A DNA stretch of 64,000 nucleotides from Mycobacterium sp. URHB0044. GTDB lineage: Bacteria > Actinomycetota > Actinomycetes > Mycobacteriales > Mycobacteriaceae. Below are positions 29,101 to 36,540 of this stretch, piece by piece. The DNA lies in assembly GCF_000620625.1 (NCBI RefSeq), contig NZ_JIAW01000020.1:62001-126000 (forward strand). The letters run 5' to 3'. Under the pieces are notes generated by a model that ran no database searches, was not told the DNA's origin, and worked only from the letters and a program-made list of their open reading frames with translations. The position numbers were made by a program, and so were the translations under genes. Position 1 is the stretch's first letter. Every line of letters begins with the position of its first letter.

Positions 29101-30100
29101 CGACGACACCATGGTGGCGTCCTACGAACTCGGCGGCGGCTGGATCCACATCGCCAAGGCCACCGTCGGCAAACGGGCGTTCCTCGGCAACTCGGGCATC
29201 ACCCAGCCGGGCCGACGCGTGCCCGACGACGGTCTGGTGGCCGTCCTGAGTGCCACACCGCACAAGGCGAAGGCCGGCTCGTCGTGGCTGGGCAGTCCGC
29301 CGATCAGGTTGCGCAGGCAGCCGACGGCAGCCGACGTGCTGCGCACGTTCCATCCGTCTCGGCAATTGAAGGTGAAGCGCGCGCTGGTGGAGACGTGCCG
29401 GTTGCTGCCCGTCGTCGTGACTTTCGCGATTGGGGTGGCCGTGTTGGGTGCCCTGCAGTACGTGACGGTCGAATTCGGTTATCTGTGGACCGCTTTGGCG
29501 GGTGGGGTCGTCCTGCTCGTCGCGGGCGCGGTGGCCGGTGGGATCGCCGTGGTGGCGAAGTGGCTGTGGGTCGGCCGCATTCGGGCCATCGAACATCCGC
29601 TGTGGTCGTCGTTCGTGTGGCGCAACGAGGTGTCCGACACGTTCGTTGAAACGGTCGCTGCGCCGTGGTTCGCCCGTGCCGCCACCGGCACGCCGGTGAT
29701 GAACCTGTGGCTGCGGGCGCTTGGCGCGCGGATCGGCCGGGGCGTGTGGTGCGAGACGTACTGGCTGCCCGAGGCGGACCTGGTCACGCTGGGCAAGGGC
29801 GCCACGGTCAACCGCGGCTGCGTGGTGCAGACCCATCTGTTCCACGACCGCATCATGCGGATGGACACCGTTGTGCTGGAAGAGGGTTCGACGCTCGGCC
29901 CGCACTGCGTGGCGTTGCCCGCCGCCAGGATCGGTGCCGGAGCCACCGTCGGTCCGGCCTCACTGGTGATGCGCGGCGACGAGGTACCCGCGTCGAGCCG
30001 CTGGCAGGGCAATCCGATCGCACCGTGGAATCCCTTCCGCAAGAAGCGCGGTGGCCGGGCGGGCAAGGGGTCGAAGAAGGCCGGGGAAACCGCCGCGTGA
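26177..30100 (+). CDS. Pls/PosA-type membrane poly-amino-acid synthetase (A-T-membrane-LbH domains)
   Basis: 1307 residues from GTG 26177. Domains: adenylation (about 25-500; FTSGSTGTPKG near 155, YGPTE, Lys in RTSGKVDRNAL near 482), carrier domain with Ser537 in FFALGGGSLS for 4'-phosphopantetheine, then three tandem C-terminal units of membrane segments with left-handed beta-helix hexapeptide repeats (about 720-795, 935-1040, 1175-1275). This is the epsilon-poly-lysine synthetase (Pls) plan, not a classical condensation-domain synthetase. By eye, aligned to GrsA, the specificity residues from Asp206 on read D-A-E-S-I-G-T-V-V plus the A10 Lys, close to published lysine codes (BacB type). An M1 peptidase gene overlaps its stop codon. 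Product chemistry is inferred. Confidence 0.88.
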   Translation: MAADPGRSIPAQYLSSTSAPEPRTLIDILYATAERHPDSPAIDDGEVQLTYAELIVDIEESVEWLAARGIGRGDRIGIRMPSGTYALYVAILATLATGAAYVPVDADDPEERAALVFGEAGVVGVITEHGLIRGHGSSRGWRAGRPLPRDDAWIIFTSGSTGTPKGVAVTHRNAAAFVDAEAQMFLTNNPIGPNDRVLAGLSVAFDASCEEMWLAWRHGACLVPAPRSLVRSGMDLGPWLVSRDITVVSTVPTLAALWPAEALEAVRLLIFGGEACPPDLAARLAVDGREVWNTYGPTEATVVACAAPLDGKGPVSIGLPLPGWDLAVVDQKGEPVTLGEVGELVIGGVGLARYLDPDKDAEKYAPMPTLEWARAYRSGDLVRLEADGLYFMGRADDQVKVGGRRIELGEVDAALVNLPGVSGGAAAVRRTPSGTPLLVGYVASADPDFDIVKARAALADSLPAALVPRLVLVDELPTRTSGKVDRNALPWPVAVDTGADAADLGGTTGWLAGLWRDVLAAPVDGPEADFFALGGGSLSAAQLVAGMRARHPQVTVADLYDHPRLGSLAGYLDELDPPPHVETRTVQPVSRLTQTAQVLASLPLATLTGMQWVVWLALANNLAVELDAVPWAVPVNWWWVLAGFLIFVTPIGRMGIAVLSARMLLGGLQPGTYRRGGPVHLRVWLAERLGEASGAENMAGAPWLVYYARALGNRIGKGVDLHSAPPVTGMLTLGHRCSIEPEVDLTGHWVDGDVFHVGRIEVGNDATVGARTTLLPGAVIGKNADVAAGSGVVGKVKAGQYWKGSPAAKSGKARHPWPEQRPRRAPLWVAVYGVTSVLLGSLPLLALGAGLAVLGWAVRATETLADAILPAGLWTPVATVVAVVVYAVLTVLGVRVLSLGLSEGYHPVRSRVGWQVWATERLMDAARNYLFPVYASLLTPGWLRLLGAKVGRGTEISTALLTPKFTVVEDGAFLADDTMVASYELGGGWIHIAKATVGKRAFLGNSGITQPGRRVPDDGLVAVLSATPHKAKAGSSWLGSPPIRLRRQPTAADVLRTFHPSRQLKVKRALVETCRLLPVVVTFAIGVAVLGALQYVTVEFGYLWTALAGGVVLLVAGAVAGGIAVVAKWLWVGRIRAIEHPLWSSFVWRNEVSDTFVETVAAPWFARAATGTPVMNLWLRALGARIGRGVWCETYWLPEADLVTLGKGATVNRGCVVQTHLFHDRIMRMDTVVLEEGSTLGPHCVALPAARIGAGATVGPASLVMRGDEVPASSRWQGNPIAPWNPFRKKRGGRAGKGSKKAGETAA

Positions 30101-31419
30101 CGCGCTCCAAGAAACGAATCGTCCCCGTCATCGATCCCTACCTGCCGGCCAACGGCAACTTCGGCTACCGGGCGTCCCGCTACGAGCTGGAACTCGAATA
30201 CAAGGTGCACATCAACCGGCTCTCGGGCGTCGCCACGATCACCGCGGTCACCCTGGCGTCGTTGAAGACGTTCAGCCTCGACCTCTCGGACGCTCTGACG
30301 GTGTCCAAGGTGTCGGTCAACGGCCGTCGCCCGGCGTCGTTCAAGTGCTCGCACGGCAAGCTGGACGTCACGTTGAGCTCAGCGCTGCCCGCGGGCGCGT
30401 CGATGACGATCACCGTGCGCTACGCGGGGACGCCCCGACCGATCCAATCCCTCTGGGGCGAAGTGGGTTTCGAGGAGCTGACCAACGGCGCGCTCGTCGC
30501 CGGGCAGCCGAACGGCGCGGCGTCGTGGTTCCCCTGCGACGACCACCCGAGCAGCAAAGCCAGCTACCGCATCGCGATCAGCACCGACAACCCTTACTAC
30601 GCACTGGCCAACGGCGAGCTGATATCGCGCCGCACACGCGCCGCGATGACCACGTGGACCTACGAGCAGGCCGAGCCGACGTCGACCTATCTGATCACCC
30701 TGCAGATCGGCGACTACACGAGTTACCGACTAGCCAAGACTCCCGTGCCGATGAACGCCGTTCTGCCGCAACGGTTGCGCCGCGAGTTCGAGTACGACTT
30801 CGAGCGTCAGCCACAGATGATGAAGCTCTTCGTCAAGCTGTTCGGTCCGTACCCACTTTCCACCGGGTACACCGTGGTGGTCACGGACGACGATCTGGAG
30901 ATTCCCCTTGAGGCACAAGGTATCTCGATCTTCGGGGCCAACCACTGCGACGGGGAGCGCAGCGCCGAACGGTTGATCGCCCACGAACTGGCCCACCAGT
31001 GGTTCGGCAACTCGGTGACCGCGCGGCGCTGGCGTGACATCTGGCTGCACGAGGGATTCGCCTGCTACGCCGAGTGGCTGTGGTCGGAGGACTCCGGCGG
31101 CCGCAGCGCCGACGAGCTCGCCAAGCACTACCACCACAAGCTGGCCTCGTCACCGCAGAACCTGCTGCTCGCCGACCCCGGGCCGCGCGACATGTTCGAC
31201 GACCGCGTCTACAAGCGGGGCGCGCTCGTCCTGCACGTGCTGCGGCGCACCATCGGCGACGACGACTTCTTCGCCCTGCTTCGCGATTGGACCACCCGGC
31301 ATCGGCACGCCACGGCCGTCACCGACGACTTCACCGGGTTGGCGGCCAACTACGCCGACCAGTCGCTGCGGCCGCTCTGGCAGGCCTGGCTGTATTCGAC
31401 GGACGTCCCCGACCTGTGA
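30097..31419 (+). CDS. M1-family zinc metallopeptidase
   Basis: 440 residues; the GTG at 30097 forms a GTGA overlap with the Pls-like gene, so the two are co-translated. It has the gluzincin motif HELAH (residues 296-300) with the third ligand Glu319 in WLHEGFACYAEW, and an N-terminal saddle domain. The usual GAMEN exopeptidase motif is replaced by LEAQG, as in several bacterial M1 enzymes. No signal peptide. M1 enzymes include the poly-lysine-degrading enzyme of Streptomyces albulus, whose gene neighbours pls, so hydrolysis of the polymer is a reasonable hypothesis. Confidence 0.9.
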   Translation: MTRSKKRIVPVIDPYLPANGNFGYRASRYELELEYKVHINRLSGVATITAVTLASLKTFSLDLSDALTVSKVSVNGRRPASFKCSHGKLDVTLSSALPAGASMTITVRYAGTPRPIQSLWGEVGFEELTNGALVAGQPNGAASWFPCDDHPSSKASYRIAISTDNPYYALANGELISRRTRAAMTTWTYEQAEPTSTYLITLQIGDYTSYRLAKTPVPMNAVLPQRLRREFEYDFERQPQMMKLFVKLFGPYPLSTGYTVVVTDDDLEIPLEAQGISIFGANHCDGERSAERLIAHELAHQWFGNSVTARRWRDIWLHEGFACYAEWLWSEDSGGRSADELAKHYHHKLASSPQNLLLADPGPRDMFDDRVYKRGALVLHVLRRTIGDDDFFALLRDWTTRHRHATAVTDDFTGLAANYADQSLRPLWQAWLYSTDVPDL

Positions 31420-32669
31420 CCGACGGCGCGTCGACCGTCCCCTCCCAGGGACCGGTGACCAGGGGCAGCTTCGCCCGGGTCGGCGTCGCGACCGTGATCA
31501 GTGCGCTGTTCGGCTACGCGGTGCTGTACCTGGCCGCGCGTGACCTCGAGCCAGCTGGCTTCTCCGTGTTCGCCGTGTTCTGGGGTGCCTTCGGGCTGCT
31601 GGCCGGGGCGGCCAACGGGCTACTGCAGGAGTCGACGCGCGAGGTCCGGCAGGCGCAGCAGGTCGCGCCTGGAACGGGTCCGCGGATCCATCCGCTGCGG
31701 GTGGCCGTCCTGGTCGGCGTGTTCGCCGCGGTGGCCGTCGTCGGCACTTCGCCACTGTGGTCCAGCCACGTGTTCGTCGAATCGCGGCTGCTCAGCGTCG
31801 CGCTACTCGCCGCGGGCATCGCGGGGTTCTGCGTGCACGCGACGCTGCTTGGCGTGCTGGCCGGGGTGAACCAGTGGTCGCAGTACGGCTCGCTGATCGT
31901 CGGCGATGCGGTCGGCCGCGTCACGGTGGCCATCGCGACGTTCCTGGTCGGCTGGGGGCTGGTCGGCTACCTGTGGGCGACGGTGGCCGGGTCGATGGCG
32001 TGGCTGGTGCTGCTGTTGGCGTCGCCCGCAACACGGGCGGCGGCGCGACTGCTCACGCCCGGCACCACGTGGGTGTTCCTGCGGGGCGCGTCGCATTCGA
32101 TCGCGGCTGCGGGAGCCAGCGCCATTCTCATCATGGGCTTCCCCGTGCTGCTGAAGGCCACCTCGCAGGATCTTGGTGCCGCCGGTGGCGTGGTGATCCT
32201 GGCGGTCACGCTGACCCGCGCGCCGCTGCTGGTGCCGCTGACGGCGATGCAGGGCAACCTCATCGCGCACTTCGTCGATCAGCGCGATGCCCGGTTGCGG
32301 GCGCTGGTGTTGCCGGCGTTGGTGGTGGCGGGGCTGGGAGTGGTGGCGGTTCTCGTCGCCGGACTGGCCGGGCCGTGGCTGCTGCAGTTCGCGTTCGGGC
32401 CCGAATATCGTGCGGGCGGAGCGCTGTTGGCGTGGTTCACGGCGGCGGCCATCGCCATCGCGCTGCTCACCCTCACCGGCGCCGCGACGGTCGCGGCCGC
32501 CCAGCATCGGGCGTACGCCGCGGGCTGGATCGGCGCCACGCTGGCCTCGGCCCTGCTGTTGCTGTTGCCGGTGCCGCTGGAGACGCGCACCGTCGTGGCG
32601 TTGATGTGTGGACCGCTGGTCGGGATTGCCGTGCACCTCGTCGCTCTGTGCAGGATTCCGGCACCGTGA
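31416..32669 (+). CDS. Polysaccharide/oligosaccharide flippase-like membrane protein (Rv3630-like)
   Basis: 417 residues and about 12 hydrophobic segments, no clear soluble domain. GTG at 31416 in a GTGA overlap with the peptidase stop. The pattern (N-terminal ARVGVATVISALFGYAVLYLAA, then RAPLLVPLTAMQGNLIAHF) matches MOP/MATE-like flippases. Rv3630 of M. tuberculosis occupies the same place before an Rv3631-like glycosyltransferase. It may flip a lipid-linked glycan made by the next genes, or serve the polymer made by the upstream gene. Confidence 0.8.
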   Translation: MTDGASTVPSQGPVTRGSFARVGVATVISALFGYAVLYLAARDLEPAGFSVFAVFWGAFGLLAGAANGLLQESTREVRQAQQVAPGTGPRIHPLRVAVLVGVFAAVAVVGTSPLWSSHVFVESRLLSVALLAAGIAGFCVHATLLGVLAGVNQWSQYGSLIVGDAVGRVTVAIATFLVGWGLVGYLWATVAGSMAWLVLLLASPATRAAARLLTPGTTWVFLRGASHSIAAAGASAILIMGFPVLLKATSQDLGAAGGVVILAVTLTRAPLLVPLTAMQGNLIAHFVDQRDARLRALVLPALVVAGLGVVAVLVAGLAGPWLLQFAFGPEYRAGGALLAWFTAAAIAIALLTLTGAATVAAAQHRAYAAGWIGATLASALLLLLPVPLETRTVVALMCGPLVGIAVHLVALCRIPAP

Positions 32670-32678
32670 GCGTGTAGT

Positions 32679-33383
32679 TTGGTCGCCATCGACACCCGCT
32701 ACCACGACGTTTGGATCGTCGTCCCCGCCTTCAACGAGGCGAGCGTCATCGCCGACGTCATCGCCGACGTTCGCTCCGTCTTCGGCAACGTGGTGTGCGT
32801 CGACGACGGCAGCCGCGACGACACCGGGGAGCGGGCGCTTCGCGCGGGCGCCCACCTGGTGCGGCATCCGGTGAACCTCGGCCAGGGCGCGGCGATCCAG
32901 ACCGGCGTCGAGTACGCCCGCAGCAGGCCCGGCGCCGCCGTGTTCGCCACGTTCGACGCCGACGGCCAGCACAGGGTCAAGGACGTCTTGCGGATGATCG
33001 ACCGGCTCACCGCAGAGGACCTCGACATCGTGATCGGCACCCGCTTCGCCGACGGCCCGCCCGAGCGGATGCCGAAGCTCAAGCGGCTACTGCTGCCGAT
33101 CGTCGCCAAGTTGAGCCCGGCCAGCCGGACGCTCGGTCTGACCGATGCGCACAACGGGCTGCGGGTGTTCAACAAGACCGTCGCCGATGGGCTGAACCTC
33201 ACGATGAACGGAATGAGCCACGCCAGCGAGTTCGTCGCACTCATCGCGGAGAACCGGTGGCGAGTGGCGGAGGAGCCCGTCGAGATCCTCTACACCGACT
33301 ACTCGATGTCGAAGGGGCAGCCGCTGGTCAACGGCGTCAACATCCTCTTCGACGGCCTGCTGCGCGGAAGGATGCGCCGATGA
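32679..33383 (+). CDS. GT2 family glycosyltransferase (Rv3631-like, polyprenyl-phosphate glycosyltransferase type)
   Basis: 234 residues. GT-A fold with nucleotide-binding VPAFNEA, VVCVDDGSRDDT and the metal-binding FATFDADGQHRVKD (DxD) motif, then DAHNGLRVFNK and a C-terminal RWRVAEEPV block, as in dolichyl/polyprenyl-phosphate sugar transferases. A TTG at 32679 is the only fitting start. The partner DUF2304 protein overlaps its stop, as in many polyprenyl glycosyltransferase pairs. In M. tuberculosis Rv3631 is linked to arabinogalactan galactosamine transfer (polyprenyl-P-GalNAc); I recall this rather than see it. Confidence 0.88.
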   Translation: MVAIDTRYHDVWIVVPAFNEASVIADVIADVRSVFGNVVCVDDGSRDDTGERALRAGAHLVRHPVNLGQGAAIQTGVEYARSRPGAAVFATFDADGQHRVKDVLRMIDRLTAEDLDIVIGTRFADGPPERMPKLKRLLLPIVAKLSPASRTLGLTDAHNGLRVFNKTVADGLNLTMNGMSHASEFVALIAENRWRVAEEPVEILYTDYSMSKGQPLVNGVNILFDGLLRGRMRR

Positions 33384-33730
33384 ACTGGATTCAGGTTCTG
33401 CTGATCGCGGCGATCGTCGCGCTGTTGGTGTACCTGCTGCGGTCGCGGCGCAGCGCGCGTTCGAAGGCGTGGGTGAAACTCGGCTACGTGCTCTTCGTGG
33501 TCGCTGCGGTCTACGCGATCGTCCGGCCCGATGACACCACGGTGGTGGCGAATTGGCTTGGGGTGGACCGCGGCGCCGACCTGATCGAGTACGCGCTCGT
33601 CATCGCCTTCCTGTTCACGACGTTGAGCGCCTACATGCGGTTCAAGGACCTGGAACTGCGCTACGCCCAACTGGCTCGGGCTGTCGCGCTCGAGGGGGCG
33701 CGGGCTCCCGGGGACGCTCCTCAGTCCTGA
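33380..33730 (+). CDS. DUF2304 membrane protein (Rv3632-like)
   Basis: 116 residues with three hydrophobic segments (about 4-20, 32-48, 70-88) and a basic stretch RSRRSARSKAWVKLGY. ATG at 33380 overlaps the glycosyltransferase stop as ATGA. In M. tuberculosis Rv3632 is needed together with Rv3631 for polyprenyl-phosphate galactosaminyl transfer activity, so it probably supports the preceding enzyme. Its 3' end overlaps the convergent galE-like gene by 10 bases. Confidence 0.88.
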   Translation: MNWIQVLLIAAIVALLVYLLRSRRSARSKAWVKLGYVLFVVAAVYAIVRPDDTTVVANWLGVDRGADLIEYALVIAFLFTTLSAYMRFKDLELRYAQLARAVALEGARAPGDAPQS

Positions 33731-34656
33731 CGGAAGAAGTCGACGGTGCGCGGGATGCCGTCGGCCAGACTGACCTTGGGCGTCCAGCCGAGCACCGCCT
33801 TGGCGCGGCTGATGTCGAGGCAGGAGCGCTTCAGGTCGCCGAGACGGTGCGGGTGCATCTCGGGTTCGTCGGGTGCGCCGGCCGCCGCGGCAATCGCCGA
33901 ATGTAGTTGCCGCACCGAGGTTTCCACCCCCGTGCCGACGTTGAAGCGCTGACCTCCCCCGGCCTCGCCGGCCGCCCGCACGAAGGCGTCGACGACGTCG
34001 TCGACGAAGACGTAGTCACGGGTGTCGGTGCCGTCGCCGAAGATCTTGGTCGCCCGACCCGCCAACAGCGCCTGGGAGAAGATCGCGACGACGCCGGCCT
34101 CACCGTGCGGATCCTGGCGGGGCCCGTACACGTTGGCGGGTGCGATGTGTGAACAGTCCAGCCCGTAGAGATTGCGGAACATGTTGAGGTACACCTCGCC
34201 GCAGACCTTGCTCGCGGCGTAGGGCGAGGCGGGGTCGGTCGGGACGTCCTCGGGCGTCGGGTACACCGGTGGCGTGCCGTACACCGAGCCGCCCGACGAC
34301 GTGTGCACGATCTTGCGCACGCCTGCCCTGCGTGCGGCCTCCGCCAGTCGCACCGTGCCGACCACGTTGACGCTCGAATCGAACGACGGGTCGTCCACCG
34401 AGTGCTTGACCGAGATCTGCGCGCCGAGGTGGAACACCGCCTCCGGCTTCGTGTCGGCGAGCAGGCCGATCAGATCGGCGTCGACGATGTCGGCCTTGAC
34501 GAACTCGAACCCGTCGTGATTCTCGGCCTGCCCGATGTTGGTGCTGCGCCCCGTGCTGAGGTCGTCGACGCCGACGACGCTATGCCCGTCGGCCAACAAT
34601 CGGTCTACCAGCGTCGATCCAATGAATCCGGCTGCGCCGGTGACCAGTGTCCGCAC
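33721..34656 (-). CDS. galE1: NAD-dependent sugar nucleotide epimerase/dehydratase (GalE-like)
   Basis: 311 residues, extended SDR family. Cofactor motif TGAAGFIG (TGxxGxxG), catalytic triad with Ser in HTSSGGSVYG and YxxxK in SPYAASKVCGE, and NVYGPRQDP downstream. GTG start at 34656 matches the length of Rv3634c (UDP-glucose 4-epimerase, GalE1). UDP-galactose or UDP-galactosamine supply would fit the neighbouring glycosyltransferase. Convergent with the DUF2304 gene and divergent from the Rv3635-like gene (51 bases between starts). Confidence 0.9.
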   Translation of the reverse strand: MRTLVTGAAGFIGSTLVDRLLADGHSVVGVDDLSTGRSTNIGQAENHDGFEFVKADIVDADLIGLLADTKPEAVFHLGAQISVKHSVDDPSFDSSVNVVGTVRLAEAARRAGVRKIVHTSSGGSVYGTPPVYPTPEDVPTDPASPYAASKVCGEVYLNMFRNLYGLDCSHIAPANVYGPRQDPHGEAGVVAIFSQALLAGRATKIFGDGTDTRDYVFVDDVVDAFVRAAGEAGGGQRFNVGTGVETSVRQLHSAIAAAAGAPDEPEMHPHRLGDLKRSCLDISRAKAVLGWTPKVSLADGIPRTVDFFRQD

Positions 34657-34707
34657 CGGCTCACCATACCGATGCGTTCTGAAATCGTCCCCGTACAGTC
34701 GTCGGGA

Positions 34708-36486
34708 GTGAAAGTCCGGTGGGCAGGAGTCGCCCGTATCGCCGTCGCGCTGATCGCGCTGCAGCTGGTTCTTCGGGCGGTGCTGGCGTTTCAGGGCTAC
34801 TTCTACTGGGACGACCTGATCCTCACCGGACGTGCGGGGACGCAGGGTCTGCTGTCGCCGTCGTACCTGTTCGACGACCACGACGGGCACGTCATGCCCG
34901 CCGCGTTCCTCGTCGCGGGCGGCATCACCCGGCTGGCGCCGTTGAACTGGATTGGTCCGGCGATCAGCCTGGTCCTGCTGCAGTTGGTCGCGTCGCTGGC
35001 GTTGTTGCGCGTGCTGCACGTCATCCTCGGTTGGCGGCCGGTCCTGCTGGTGCCGCTGACCTTCGCGTTGTTCACGCCGCTCGGCGTGCCCGCGTTCGCC
35101 TGGTGGGCGTCGGCGCTGAATTCGTTGCCGATGATCACCGCCATGGCCTGGGTGTGCGCCGATGCGATCCTGCTGGTGCGCACCGGGCGTCAGCGCTACG
35201 CCCTGACCGGGGTGCTGGCGTTCCTCGGCGGACTGTTGTTCTTCGAGAAGGCCGCGGTGATTCCGTTGGTGGCGTTCGCCGTCGCCGCGCTGCTGGCGTA
35301 CGTGACGGGTGACCGTGCAGCCGTGGTGACGGTGTGGCGTCGAGGTGTTCGGCTGTGGTCGGCGTCGTTGGCGCTGACGGCGGCCTGGATCGCTCTGTAC
35401 CTGGTCGTCGTGGACCAGAAGCGGTGGAGCTTCGATCTGGGCATGACGTGGGACCTGCTGCGCCGGTCGGTGACGCACGGGATCGTGCCAGGGCTGGCCG
35501 GGGGGCCGTGGGACTGGCAGCGCTGGGCGCCGGCCTCGCCGTGGGCGACACCGCCGTTGATCGTGATGATCCTGGGGTGGGTCGTGCTGGCCGTGGTGCT
35601 CGCCGTGTCGCTGGTCCGCAAGGAACGCATCGGCGCGGTGTGGGGGGTGGCCGTCGGTTACGCCGTCGCCTGTCAGGTGCCGATCTATCTGATGCGGTCG
35701 TCGCGGTTCACGGCACTGGAACTGGCGCAGACGCTTCGCTACCTGCCGGACCTGGTGGCGGTCCTCGCCTTGCTGGCCGCCGTCGGGCTGTGCGCGCCGA
35801 ACCGGGCGCGGTCGACGTGGCTGAACGCCGGGCGCGCCCGCGACGTGGTGGTCGGCTGCTGCGTGCTGCTGTTCGTGGCCAGCAGCGTGTACTCGACGGT
35901 GACGTTCACCCGCATCTGGCGTGACAATCCGACGCGGCACTACCTGCAGACGGCGCAGGCGAGCCTGGCCCTGGCGAACGCGACGTCCAACGCCCCGATG
36001 CTCGACCAGGAGGTCGACCCGCTGGTGCTGCAGCGCGTCGCCTGGCCGGAGAACCTCGTCAGTCACATGTTCGCGTTGCTGCGAGATCGTCCCGAATTCG
36101 CTTCGAGCACAACTGATCTGCGGATGCTCGACATGACGGGCAGACTGCTGCCGGCCCAGGTGACGTGGGTACGTTCGATCCGGCCCGGCCCCGACCCGCG
36201 ATGTGGCTACTTCCTGCAACCCGACGCCCCGGTGCGGATGCCGCTGGACGGGCCGCTGCTGCCGTCGGACTGGACCGCCGAGATCAACTACCTGGCCAAC
36301 AACGACGGGACGATCACGCTGTCGCTGACCGAGGGCGTCGAATCCAAGGTCAAGGTGCGCCCCGGCCTCAACCGCGTGTTCGTGCGACTGTCCGGAGCCG
36401 GCGATGCCATCCTGGCGCGCGCAAACACGTCCGCGCTGTCGGTGTGCCTGGCGTCGGGACCCGTCGGATATGTGGCACCGAGGTAG
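34708..36486 (+). CDS. Polytopic membrane protein, probable GT-C-like (Rv3635-like)
   Basis: 592 residues from GTG 34708 (an ATG 12 codons earlier is in frame; the length of Rv3635 supports the GTG). About ten membrane segments in the first 400 residues and a C-terminal soluble domain. An acidic motif YFYWDDLILTGRAG follows the first membrane segment, as in GT-C glycosyltransferases with an acidic first loop. The function of the family is not established here; the neighbours suggest envelope glycan synthesis. Confidence 0.85.
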   Translation: MKVRWAGVARIAVALIALQLVLRAVLAFQGYFYWDDLILTGRAGTQGLLSPSYLFDDHDGHVMPAAFLVAGGITRLAPLNWIGPAISLVLLQLVASLALLRVLHVILGWRPVLLVPLTFALFTPLGVPAFAWWASALNSLPMITAMAWVCADAILLVRTGRQRYALTGVLAFLGGLLFFEKAAVIPLVAFAVAALLAYVTGDRAAVVTVWRRGVRLWSASLALTAAWIALYLVVVDQKRWSFDLGMTWDLLRRSVTHGIVPGLAGGPWDWQRWAPASPWATPPLIVMILGWVVLAVVLAVSLVRKERIGAVWGVAVGYAVACQVPIYLMRSSRFTALELAQTLRYLPDLVAVLALLAAVGLCAPNRARSTWLNAGRARDVVVGCCVLLFVASSVYSTVTFTRIWRDNPTRHYLQTAQASLALANATSNAPMLDQEVDPLVLQRVAWPENLVSHMFALLRDRPEFASSTTDLRMLDMTGRLLPAQVTWVRSIRPGPDPRCGYFLQPDAPVRMPLDGPLLPSDWTAEINYLANNDGTITLSLTEGVESKVKVRPGLNRVFVRLSGAGDAILARANTSALSVCLASGPVGYVAPR

Positions 36487-36498
36487 CTGCGCACGGGA

Positions 36499-36504
36499 GA
36501 TAAT
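36499..36504 (+). promoter_or_regulatory. Probable -10 element of a leaderless transcript
   Basis: GATAAT six bases before the ATG at 36511. The distance fits transcription starting at or just before the ATG, as is common in mycobacteria. No clear -35 element is seen. Confidence 0.45.
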
Positions 36505-36510
36505 CGGTAG

Positions 36511-36540
36511 ATGTTCGAGTTCCTCAGGGGGGCGCGGTGA
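36511..36540 (+). CDS. Nine-residue upstream ORF coupled to the secretion substrate gene
   Basis: ATG TTC GAG TTC CTC AGG GGG GCG CGG TGA, giving MFEFLRGAR. It starts six bases after a -10-like element and its stop overlaps the GTG of the next gene as GTGA. The G-run inside it (CAGGGGGG) is also the probable ribosome binding site for that GTG. It is likely a translated leader that couples translation; the peptide itself may have no function. Confidence 0.45.
   Translation: MFEFLRGAR

Noticed and set aside
27557..29905. A 782-residue minus-strand frame inside the Pls-like gene
   Set aside because: It is antisense to a clearly coding gene and is His/Arg/Pro-rich without motifs, as expected in high-GC DNA.
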